A DNA stretch of 6,386 bases from an uncultured Lachnospiraceae bacterium (lineage in GTDB: Bacteria; Bacillota; Clostridia; Lachnospirales; Lachnospiraceae): assembly GCA_902489925.1 (NCBI GenBank), contig CABUBX010000122.1, forward strand, positions 1-6,386. The letters run 5' to 3'. The notes below the pieces were generated by a model, which searched no databases, was not told the DNA's origin, and saw only the letters and a list, made by a program, of their open reading frames with translations. This document shows positions 1 through 6,386 of the stretch, in pieces; position 1 is the stretch's first letter; each line of letters starts with the position of its first letter. The translations under genes were made by a program, and so were the position numbers.

Positions 1-47
1 TCCCAGGTAACAAGTTTTTATTATTTCACTTGTCTACCTAGAAGGGA
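1..47 (-). terminator. Imperfect inverted repeat directly after the protease gene, possible terminator stem
   Basis: The repeat begins at the base after the protease stop codon. Pairing runs 1-4 with 44-47, 5-9 with 35-39 and 10-14 with 29-33, with bulges at 34 and 40-43 and a loop of 14 bases (15-28). Position and pairing suit the stem of an intrinsic terminator for the operon, but the U-tract that would confirm it lies to the left of position 1 and cannot be seen. Confidence 0.4.
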
Positions 48-683
48 TCATATCATTTTAGGGACAGTCCAAAGAATTTCTTTTTTTAAAAGCAGATTAA
101 AAACAGCCGCAGTCACTGTCGGGGCGGCATAGCTGTTGGATATCTGTGTTTCTTCTCTGCCGCAGAGCCTATGACATGATGAAGCAAACATGTAAGGAGA
201 TTCGCGAACTGCCCATTGAAATCCTGACAGGTGTTCGTCTGCGATGACGCCAATGACACCGCTAAGCTGTGCAGGTACCGTATATTGTCCGGCATTGCTG
301 ACGGCAGCGACAATGATTTGTCCTGCAGCAATGAGCTTTTGTGTTTCCAATCGGATTTTTTCAAAGTCAGCAGCGCATCTTGAGCCAATACTCATGTGTA
401 TTAATGGTATTTTATTGTCATAGCACCATCGAAGCGCTGAAATTAAAGTATCACAGGACGTTTTCATTTCTTCATTGTCGAAAACACACAGGCTGTAAAA
501 CTGCGGCGGCTCATCTGTATATTTTTCAATAATCTGAGCACAAATTGTTCCGTGCTCTGTAAGCAACGGTTCAACGGTACGCTCGCAGAGCCTGCCTTCT
601 TTGCCGACAATCATATCTAAAAAGAGCCTGCCTTTGCATAAAAAAGATTTATCAATACCACTGTCAATGACTGCTATTTTCAT
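48..683 (-). CDS. Compact S8 (subtilisin-family) serine protease, probably cytoplasmic
   Basis: This 211-residue subtilase is close to a bare catalytic core. The first residues, KIAVIDSGID, already carry the catalytic aspartate (D7). The catalytic histidine is H44 in TEHGT, the oxyanion asparagine is N130 in AAVSNAG, and the nucleophile is S184 in SNSYAAP. HMSIGS at 96-101 matches the substrate-binding strand that precedes the S1 pocket. Spacings (37, 86 and 54) are close to those of subtilisin BPN' (D32, H64, N155, S221), so the core is shortened mainly at its ends. There is no signal peptide, prodomain or anchor, and nine cysteines are present, which fits a reducing cytoplasm. The start overlaps the exporter end by 20 bases and follows AGAGGAAGG with 5 bases of spacing. 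I infer a role in maturing a peptide moved by the adjacent exporter, as LanP-type subtilases do; the substrate is not in the window. It could instead cleave a regulator. Confidence 0.92.
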   Translation of the reverse strand: MKIAVIDSGIDKSFLCKGRLFLDMIVGKEGRLCERTVEPLLTEHGTICAQIIEKYTDEPPQFYSLCVFDNEEMKTSCDTLISALRWCYDNKIPLIHMSIGSRCAADFEKIRLETQKLIAAGQIIVAAVSNAGQYTVPAQLSGVIGVIADEHLSGFQWAVRESPYMFASSCHRLCGREETQISNSYAAPTVTAAVFNLLLKKEILWTVPKMI

Positions 684-2505
684 TATAACCTTCCTCTGTA
701 TTTACATGAAATTTTTCCTGCTGATATTTAAAAAGCTGGGCGAAACGCTGATTATTTTTCAAAAGCTCTTTTTGTGTGCCTTCCTCAATGATTTCACCGG
801 CTTCAAGCACAATAATTCTGTCCGCAAGGTATGTATTCAACAACCGGTGTGACGTAAAAATAGTCATATAGCCTTTGGTTTCATTTTCCAGCATTTCAAA
901 AATATCGTGCTCGGCCTTAGGGTCAAGGCTTGATGACGGCTCATCAAGGACAAGCACCGAATGACGTCTGTAGAATGTTCTTGCAAGAGCCAGTTTTTGG
1001 TGTTGGCCGCCGGACATTTCCATACCGGCCTCATCGAGTATACGCATGACTTGTGTATCAAGTCCGTGACCGGCTTTATTTAAAATATCATCTCCGCAGC
1101 TTCGCCTAATATAGGATTCAATAATCGTATCATCTTCCTGTCTGTTTAAATCGCCGAGTATGACATTATCCCGGAGGGAAAAGCAATAATTAAGCATTTC
1201 CTGAAAATAAACACTGAAATTGCTTCTTAAACTGTCAAGTGTATATGTGCCTATGTTCAGCCCGTTAATTAAAATCTCACCCTCATCTGCCTCATAAAGC
1301 CGAAGTATCAGCTTGATAAGTGTCGATTTTCCCGAGCCGTTAAGACCGACAAAGGCAACCTTTTCATCTTTTTCAATTTTAAAGGATACATCTTTAAGTA
1401 CATTTTTTTCCGTTTTGGGATACTTAAAAGAAACATGGCGAAATTCAATGGATGTTACTGTTTTAAGCTTGTTTTTTCCGTCATCCTTAATATGGGGCGC
1501 AAAACTTTTCAGTCCCATAATATTGGCAATTCTTAAACGGTTATCATAAATTTGCATGGCTGAGGAAATCACAATCGTGACAGAAGTAATCAGCTGTGCC
1601 ATAAGTCCTGTATAGAGCGAGTAATCGCCGATGGTCCGGTTTCCCTCAAAAATCTGACTGACAATATAAATACTGATGCCAAAAGCAGATACTTCCGGCA
1701 GGCATTGACAAATAACTGTCCATACCGTCCGTTTTTTTACAAGTTTCCTTTCCTTATCGAAAAGCGTCCTCCATATACGTTCATACCGTTGTTTTAAAAG
1801 GCTGCCAATCCGATACAGGCGGATATCCTGTGCATATTCCTTTGATGCTGCGAGACCGTGATAATAACCTTTCTGTCTTTCCTGATTCATTTTTTCTACG
1901 CTAAAATCGTATAATGCTTTTGTATATAAGGTTCCGACAACAGCCGATGGCACGGATGCTATTGTTATTAAAAGTGCGAATAGAATATTGCTTGTGCAAA
2001 TTAGGACAAATACGCTGACGAAGGATATACTGTAACTAAAAAATGTGAGGACATTCCATAAAATTCCTGATACTGCATAGATATCACTTCCGGCCATCTG
2101 AAGCTTATCATAATAAGCCGCATCATCGAAGCTTGCCAAATCAACAGAAAGTGCACTATCCATAATGTCCATTGTCATTCTTGCATTCAGCTTATCCTCA
2201 TGCATCTTTTGGACGTACTCCACAAGTTTGTTTAAGCCGGCGTTTAAAACGCCGGCTGTGAAAATTGCCAAAAGCAAAAGTATACATATAATCATCGGTT
2301 TTTCAACTGTCCATTCGCCTGCAAGCAGGTTTAAGATATATTTACTTATATAGGTTGTTGCCACAGATATAAGCGGAACAAGCATAAGCCCGAAAAAACG
2401 AATGATTGTATATACCGGGGAGGTGCGCCATGACAGCTTTAGACAGTCATCAATCATCTGAAAAAATTGTGAAATATTTTTATTTTTTCTCAATGAGCAC
2501 CCCAT
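664..2505 (-). CDS. ABC exporter half-transporter (fused membrane and ATPase domains), peptide-exporter-like
   Basis: This 613-residue type I ABC exporter subunit probably works as a homodimer in the cytoplasmic membrane. The N-terminal half (about 30-320) has six predicted helices, near 31-55, 70-92, 147-168, 172-195, 262-285 and 297-318. The segment FDDAAYYDKLQMA at about 126-138 resembles the FDxxxYYDKL stretch seen in many peptide and lantibiotic exporters of the NisT kind. The ATPase half has Walker A GLNGSGKST at 387-395, Q-loop Q435, signature MSGGQ at 497-501 (Met for the usual Leu), Walker B LVLDEP at about 518-523 and switch histidine H553. There is no C39 peptidase domain at the N-terminus, so leader removal would need another enzyme; the overlapping subtilase gene is an obvious candidate. 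The ATG is the first start after an in-frame stop, but its upstream GAGGG has no spacer; a TTG at 2491-2493 (residue 5) is a credible alternative. A multidrug or lipid exporter cannot be excluded. Confidence 0.94.
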   Translation of the reverse strand: MGCSLRKNKNISQFFQMIDDCLKLSWRTSPVYTIIRFFGLMLVPLISVATTYISKYILNLLAGEWTVEKPMIICILLLLAIFTAGVLNAGLNKLVEYVQKMHEDKLNARMTMDIMDSALSVDLASFDDAAYYDKLQMAGSDIYAVSGILWNVLTFFSYSISFVSVFVLICTSNILFALLITIASVPSAVVGTLYTKALYDFSVEKMNQERQKGYYHGLAASKEYAQDIRLYRIGSLLKQRYERIWRTLFDKERKLVKKRTVWTVICQCLPEVSAFGISIYIVSQIFEGNRTIGDYSLYTGLMAQLITSVTIVISSAMQIYDNRLRIANIMGLKSFAPHIKDDGKNKLKTVTSIEFRHVSFKYPKTEKNVLKDVSFKIEKDEKVAFVGLNGSGKSTLIKLILRLYEADEGEILINGLNIGTYTLDSLRSNFSVYFQEMLNYCFSLRDNVILGDLNRQEDDTIIESYIRRSCGDDILNKAGHGLDTQVMRILDEAGMEMSGGQHQKLALARTFYRRHSVLVLDEPSSSLDPKAEHDIFEMLENETKGYMTIFTSHRLLNTYLADRIIVLEAGEIIEEGTQKELLKNNQRFAQLFKYQQEKFHVNTEEGYNENSSH

Positions 2506-3145
2506 CCCTCATCTGATAAACCTTATCGGCTCTGTCCGCAATCTCCAAATCATGGGTGACAACGATGACACAATAATTCTTTTCATGTGCCAGCCCTTCT
2601 AAAATTCCCATAATATTTTCCGTATTTGTCACGTCGAGGTTTCCTGTCGGCTCATCGGCAAGGATAATCCCTGCCCCGGAGGCCAGCGCCCTTGCAATAG
2701 CGACACGCTGCTGTTCGCCGCCGGAAAGATTTGACGGGTAACGTTTATGTTTTTCTTCTTCAATGCCGACCGAAAGCAAAAGCTCGGCAGCCTTGCCCTT
2801 GGCAGCCTTAAACTTTACGCCGTTAATCTCCATCACATAGCAGACATTTTCAAGCACTGTCAAAAGCGGCAGAAGCTGGAAGTTTTGGAAAATCATCGCA
2901 ATGCTCTGACGGCGGTAAGCGTCCAAATCCGTCTCAAAAATATTTTTTCCGTTTAAGTCGATTGCCCCTGTTGAAGGCTTATCAAGCCCTGCCATCAGAG
3001 ACAGAAGCGTTGACTTGCCTGAGCCTGACGGACCAATGACCGCATAAAGATTTCCGATTTCAAAGTCACAGGAAACATTATTTATGACCGGTTTTGTGCC
3101 GCCCTTATATGTGTAGCTGATATTTTTAATCTCTAAAGTACCCAT
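2480..3145 (-). CDS. ABC transporter ATP-binding protein (LolD/MacB/BceA-type)
   Basis: This 221-residue soluble ATPase powers the FtsX-type permease encoded immediately upstream; it should act as a dimer on the cytoplasmic face. All nucleotide-binding motifs are present: Walker A GPSGSGKST at 38-46, Q-loop glutamine at 87 in IFQNFQLLP, signature LSGGEQQR at 140-147, Walker B ILADEP followed by TGNLD at about 161-171, and the switch histidine H198 in VVTHD. The LSGGEQQRVAIARAL and ADEPTGNLD wording and the 221-residue length are typical of the LolD/MacB/BceA family. The ATG follows a strong AAGGGGG site with 7 bases of spacing, and only 12 bases separate it from the permease stop. The last 26 bases overlap the exporter gene in another frame. 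Within this family the sequence alone does not separate peptide resistance from lipid or lipoprotein transport. Confidence 0.97.
   Translation of the reverse strand: MGTLEIKNISYTYKGGTKPVINNVSCDFEIGNLYAVIGPSGSGKSTLLSLMAGLDKPSTGAIDLNGKNIFETDLDAYRRQSIAMIFQNFQLLPLLTVLENVCYVMEINGVKFKAAKGKAAELLLSVGIEEEKHKRYPSNLSGGEQQRVAIARALASGAGIILADEPTGNLDVTNTENIMGILEGLAHEKNYCVIVVTHDLEIADRADKVYQMRDGVLIEKK
2506..2510 (-). promoter_or_regulatory. Unusually placed ribosome-binding-like site for the exporter
   Basis: GAGGG on the minus strand abuts the exporter ATG (2503-2505) with no spacer, which is too close for normal initiation. The wider purine run GGGATGGGG (2500-2508) lies 6 bases before an in-frame TTG at 2491-2493. 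Either TTG is the true start, or the exporter relies on ribosomes finishing the ATPase gene, whose stop is at 2480-2482. Confidence 0.4.
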
Positions 3146-3157
3146 GTCAAATCCCCC

Positions 3158-6100
3158 TTATTCCTTTACCGAAAGTAAGTCCATCGGATGCCTGCGTGTC
3201 ACTATTGCGATGACTGTACTAATAATTGATACAATACTGATGGTTAAACAAAGTCCGACGCATAACAATGTCTTTTGCATTACAGAGTGTCCGCCTATCA
3301 TCAAAGCAACAGCACCAATGCCAAACCCGATACCGATAACATTTAAAATAAACTGACGAATACCTATCAACACACCAATACTTTTATGAGGTGTACCTAA
3401 TATCCGCATGATGGCCGCCTCCTTTTCAGCCATCAAAATAACAAATATGTTGCCAAGTGCTAATACGATGACAGAAATCGCGATAATCACAGGATAAAGT
3501 AAGCGCAACAAGTCCACATTTTTTTGCAAAGGTTCAATTGCCTGCGTCAGTTCCTCATCTTTGATTAGACAGGATATCTTTGACATATACTGATTTTCCG
3601 GACGTTTTGCAACATCCGAAATTATTTCCTTAAACTTTGCAATCTCTCTGTTTTTATCTTTCTTTATTTCAAATTCTGCCCTCGTGTAATAAAGGTTATC
3701 GTTGCCAATAAAGCTTTTTAGTGATGCTAATGGTGCATATGCAAAATGTCCTGATTTATACGGATAAGTTCCGATGACTTTAACATTCTTTTCACGTTTT
3801 ATCGGAAGTCCTCCGCTGTCCTGCATAAATACCGCTTTAACTGTATCTCCTAATTCTAAACCAAGGGAATCCATAATTTCTTCTGATACAATCATGACCA
3901 TTTTTTCATCATCGGATGCTTCTTCCGACATTTCAAAAACAGAAGCGTCATAACCATCCATATAAGTAATATCGACTGTATCGTCTTTTATCTGCTCATG
4001 CACGCTTGCATTCCCGATTCCGTACGTTTCGGTTGATACCACTTCTTTGTTTTTAGCATTTTCAAGTATTGTCGATACGGATGCTTCTAAAATAAATTTA
4101 TCAATATAGCCGGATTCGCAGAATGTATCTATGATGTCACTGTAAATATATGCCCCATTTTCCACGTGATTACTTCCCGTCTGCGGTACAATTTTTCCGT
4201 CCACCGTCGTATGGGCATAAAGCTCACTAATTTTATTTTCATTATGCTCTATATTTCCCTGCATCCATCCAAGACAAAAAACAAATCCACCAATAACAAA
4301 TATAATAAGCAGAGTTTTCCATACTGTACGCAAAAAATGATGATATATATAACGCATATAAAATTCCATTCGCATCGTTCCCGGCAAAGCTGCAGAAAAA
4401 TCGCCTGTTGTATCATTGTTTACAGCTTGCGCTACAGAAAATTCCTCTTTTGTTATAGTATCACTTTTCATCGCAGACACTTTTTCTAAGGAATCGCCTG
4501 AAGCTTTTGAGCCGGACGTCTTCTTTGCTTTCTGTCGTGTATGAAGCTTATCTAAAAGTGTACCCTTTGAAAAACAGCAAAGTATCGTGAAGCTTACAAG
4601 CATCCATAAAAGGACAATAGCAAGCGAAAATATAAGCAGTACATACAAAGGCAAAGCTGCAGAACCGCTTACATCCTTATCCACATGCAAAACAGTCAGT
4701 GTCTCATTCGCTTTTTTTAACGCATAATTCCATGATAATATACTGCCCAAAATCGCGCCTATACCTCCGATGGTGATGATAGCCGTACCAAACTGCCCGG
4801 AAGCCTTTTTCTTTGGGACACCAAGAAAACGTATCGTTATCCACATTTTATAATATAACGCAATGAAAGCTGCCGAAGCGGCTATAAATGTAATCACTAA
4901 AATAATTCCAAAAATTAAAATTCCCATCCTTGTCGACTGTTTCATCGGTTCTGAAGCTTTTTTGAAATTTTCCCAGCCATTTTCTGCAAATTCAATTGCA
5001 TATCCGTCCTGTTCCAAGCTTGTCTGAGTATTTTTTAAAAACTGCGTTCCGCCTTCCGGTGAATCAATTATAAAATAAAAACTATCTAACGAAAATGGTC
5101 TGTTTTGTCCCCAGTCTTTAGGAAACACTGAATCCGGTACAAAAATTTCATCACAGAAGAAATTTGTCCCCTCCAGATTTTGGCTTGTATAAGTTCCTAT
5201 AATCTCAAAATTTTCGCTGATAGTTTCTCCCTGTGTCCATGTCTGATTTTCAGACAGATAATATTTGGGATTTGCATTATCCGTCACCGTCAACGGCAAT
5301 TTGTCACCGACAGACAAGCCGTTTTCTTCGGCAAACTCACTTCGTACAACGCAAACCTTCTGAATTTCGCTGTTATCCTGATTTGTAATATATCTGCCCT
5401 GTGTCAAATGGTATTTTTCCTGAAATTCGGGAGACACTTCCATTCCCTTGGACGTATTCACCACAAGCGCATGTTTTTGAATTTCCCGAAGCAAAATATC
5501 TTCCAAATCTTTTTGATTTTCTAATGTTACATCACCGCTGTCCGCAGGATACACATACTTTTCACCTTCAAAAGAATCCAAATAATATGTCATCTTTTTT
5601 TCATTATTAAATATAAAATAGGTAACTAAATTTTTGAAAAAATATCTGTTCCCCACCTTAATTTCCCTAAGAACGGAATCCAAGAGTTCTTTGTCATCGA
5701 CATACCAATGGATTGTTAATTGTTCATTCAAAATTAAATTTTCGGGAAAGCCTATGACAGTTTTGTCAGGAATCACATAAATTGTGCAGTCATAACGGCA
5801 TCTGTTGTTTTCATCTAAAAAATAAGGCTTACTTTCATCTTCAAGGACATCAATAAAAGTAATTTTGCCATAATAATAAACGATATCTAACGGAGAAATG
5901 GGGTCTCTTGCAGGTGTCATTGTTTCATCCATAAGTCCGCAAAAGCTTCTTTGAATATTTAAAAGTTCTATATTTTCATCTTTAATAAGAATATTTGCGG
6001 CTTCCTTACTCAACGTTGTATTTTCACTATCTGCCGGGATAAGACGTCCCACCGGCTTATAATAATCTGATAATCGCGTAACCTCTTTATTTATAACCGT

Positions 6101-6217
6101 ATATTCCACAAGCCTTGTTGCAAATGTGAAGCTCATCAATACGACAATTACAAATATAAGAAGAACCTTTAAAGGTTTGCGAAAAATAGATTTTATAAAA
6201 AGATTGTTATTATCCAT
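3158..6217 (-). CDS. FtsX/MacB-type ABC transporter permease, duplicated 4+4 helix architecture
   Basis: This 1019-residue integral membrane protein is the permease of an ABC system whose ATPase is the next gene. From hydrophobicity I read helix 1 at about residues 17-35, a large extracytoplasmic domain at 40-430, helices at 431-456, 479-500 and 522-550, a hydrophilic cytoplasmic linker at about 551-625, helix 5 at 631-652, a second extracytoplasmic domain at 655-900, and three final helices near 907-930, 955-976 and 983-1006. Each half has the family's cytoplasmic coupling segment after the first helix of its triplet: IRFLGVPKKKASGQ in the first half and EKEAAIMRILGTPHKSIG in the second. The C-terminus, RRHPMDLLSVKE, is also typical. 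Known relatives (LolCE, MacB, BceB-like) move lipids, lipoproteins or peptides, or resist antimicrobial peptides; the substrate here is unknown. I chose the ATG at 6215-6217 because GGAGGA sits 7 bases upstream. An in-frame ATG at 6277 would add 20 residues, but lies inside a palindrome and lacks that site. Confidence 0.93.
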   Translation of the reverse strand: MDNNNLFIKSIFRKPLKVLLIFVIVVLMSFTFATRLVEYTVINKEVTRLSDYYKPVGRLIPADSENTTLSKEAANILIKDENIELLNIQRSFCGLMDETMTPARDPISPLDIVYYYGKITFIDVLEDESKPYFLDENNRCRYDCTIYVIPDKTVIGFPENLILNEQLTIHWYVDDKELLDSVLREIKVGNRYFFKNLVTYFIFNNEKKMTYYLDSFEGEKYVYPADSGDVTLENQKDLEDILLREIQKHALVVNTSKGMEVSPEFQEKYHLTQGRYITNQDNSEIQKVCVVRSEFAEENGLSVGDKLPLTVTDNANPKYYLSENQTWTQGETISENFEIIGTYTSQNLEGTNFFCDEIFVPDSVFPKDWGQNRPFSLDSFYFIIDSPEGGTQFLKNTQTSLEQDGYAIEFAENGWENFKKASEPMKQSTRMGILIFGIILVITFIAASAAFIALYYKMWITIRFLGVPKKKASGQFGTAIITIGGIGAILGSILSWNYALKKANETLTVLHVDKDVSGSAALPLYVLLIFSLAIVLLWMLVSFTILCCFSKGTLLDKLHTRQKAKKTSGSKASGDSLEKVSAMKSDTITKEEFSVAQAVNNDTTGDFSAALPGTMRMEFYMRYIYHHFLRTVWKTLLIIFVIGGFVFCLGWMQGNIEHNENKISELYAHTTVDGKIVPQTGSNHVENGAYIYSDIIDTFCESGYIDKFILEASVSTILENAKNKEVVSTETYGIGNASVHEQIKDDTVDITYMDGYDASVFEMSEEASDDEKMVMIVSEEIMDSLGLELGDTVKAVFMQDSGGLPIKREKNVKVIGTYPYKSGHFAYAPLASLKSFIGNDNLYYTRAEFEIKKDKNREIAKFKEIISDVAKRPENQYMSKISCLIKDEELTQAIEPLQKNVDLLRLLYPVIIAISVIVLALGNIFVILMAEKEAAIMRILGTPHKSIGVLIGIRQFILNVIGIGFGIGAVALMIGGHSVMQKTLLCVGLCLTISIVSIISTVIAIVTRRHPMDLLSVKE

Positions 6218-6223
6218 AACCAG

Positions 6224-6229
6224 TCCTCC
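6224..6229 (-). promoter_or_regulatory. Shine-Dalgarno site that sets the permease start
   Basis: On the minus strand this reads GGAGGA, with its GGAGG core 7 bases before the ATG at 6215-6217. It is the best ribosome binding site in the leader and is the reason for preferring this start over the in-frame ATG at 6277. Confidence 0.85.
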
Positions 6230-6247
6230 GTTTCCAGTATATTTAAA

Positions 6248-6283
6248 ATATATGTGTCCCATGTAAACACGGGACACATATAT
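6248..6283. promoter_or_regulatory. 36-base near-perfect palindrome upstream of the operon (operator or hairpin)
   Basis: The arms at 6248-6260 and 6271-6283 are exact 13-base inverted repeats (ATATATGTGTCCC against GGGACACATATAT). Inside them the symmetry continues through 6262-6264 and 6267-6269, giving 16 of 18 matched positions; the exceptions are the A/C pair at 6261/6270 and the central AA. In minus-strand RNA the 6261/6270 pair becomes a G-U wobble, so the transcript could also form a long hairpin. It lies 18 bases upstream of the permease Shine-Dalgarno site and only a short run of four T follows it, so a strong terminator is unlikely. A dimeric repressor operator (for example TetR-like) fits the symmetry and position, but no regulator gene is in the window. 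Confidence 0.6.
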
Positions 6284-6386
6284 GCTGTAATAGCCCAGTT
6301 TAAATTTTTAAATTATTCTGTCATATAATTCCTAGTATAATCCACGCAAATTAGAAGTCTGTTTCAAATTAGCTTTTTTATGCTAA
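6284..6386. other. AT-rich leader with no confident gene
   Basis: All three minus-strand frames hit a stop within the first 23 bases from the window's right edge, and no plus-strand start leads to a supported gene. The operon promoter should lie here or in the palindrome, but none stands out. Minus-strand candidates are TATACT (6334-6339) without a good -35, and TTGCGT (6344-6349) with TATATG 16 bases downstream. A perfect TATAAT on the plus strand (6336-6341) also lacks a recognisable -35. Confidence 0.5.

Noticed and set aside
341..852. Plus-strand open frames opposite the protease and exporter end (341-532, 601-852)
   Set aside because: They run antisense to well-supported genes, one crosses the exporter/protease overlap, and neither has a family signature.
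864..1061. Minus-strand 65-codon frame within the exporter gene, and a similar 91-codon one at 113-388 within the protease
   Set aside because: They are out-of-frame readings of the exporter ATPase domain and the protease; the products lack motifs, while the main frames carry intact catalytic signatures.
4166..4489. 107-codon plus-strand open frame
   Set aside because: It lies antisense to the permease linker and helix 5, its product is a basic low-complexity string without domain features, and the permease frame is uninterrupted.
5180..5524. 114-codon plus-strand open frame, and a second overlapping one at 5401-5610
   Set aside because: Both are antisense to the first external domain of the permease and show no recognisable motif; they are shadows of the real frame.
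6218..6277. N-terminal extension of the permease by 20 residues from an in-frame ATG at 6277
   Set aside because: The extension runs through the palindrome, has no purine-rich site at proper distance and is hydrophilic. The ATG at 6217 has GGAGGA at ideal spacing and begins directly with the usual short tail before helix 1.
6334..6349. Candidate promoters on either strand (TATAAT plus strand 6336-6341; TATACT minus strand 6334-6339; TTGCGT 6344-6349)
   Set aside because: None has both elements at 16-18 base spacing with good matches, and isolated -10-like sequences are expected in DNA this AT-rich.
6364..6386. Possible tail of another minus-strand gene ending at TGA 6364-6366
   Set aside because: Only about seven codons are visible before the window edge, so coding status cannot be judged.
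6369..6386. Short inverted repeat TTAGC / GCTAA at the right edge
   Set aside because: The arms are only five bases, AT-rich, and cut off by the window end; chance is an adequate explanation.

Overview
The window holds one compact four-gene operon, all on the minus strand. In transcription order from the right it encodes a large FtsX/MacB-type permease (6217-3158), its partner ATPase (3145-2480), a full-length ABC exporter half-transporter (2505-664) and a very small subtilisin-family serine protease (683-48). Spacing is tight: a 12-base gap, then a 26-base overlap, then a 20-base overlap, so the genes are almost certainly co-transcribed and partly translationally coupled. I see no RNA gene, CRISPR array, transposase or plus-strand gene.

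The AT-leaning DNA, strong purine-rich Shine-Dalgarno sites (GGAGGA, AAGGGGG, AGAGGAAGG) and protein style point to a low-to-moderate-GC Firmicute, probably a clostridial gut-type bacterium such as a Lachnospiraceae member. That placement is inference; there is no marker gene.

The likely theme is export, maturation and tolerance of a small peptide. The 613-residue exporter resembles the leaderless-domain exporters of peptide (RiPP/lantibiotic-like) clusters: it has a six-helix membrane domain and a nucleotide-binding domain, but no N-terminal C39 peptidase. The next gene encodes a 211-residue subtilase with an apparently intact catalytic set (D7, H44, N130, S184) and no signal peptide or prodomain, so it may cut a leader inside the cell before or during export. 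The FtsX-type permease and ATPase could give self-protection, or could export or extract a lipophilic or peptide substrate. No precursor peptide or modifying enzyme lies in the window, so the peptide-system reading remains an inference from gene company.

The 169 bases upstream of the operon (6218-6386) are AT-rich and hold a striking 36-base near-perfect palindrome (6248-6283) 18 bases upstream of the first ribosome binding site. It could be an operator or an attenuator hairpin. At the other end, an imperfect inverted repeat (1-47) begins directly after the protease stop codon and may be the stem of the operon terminator; any T-run would lie outside the window.
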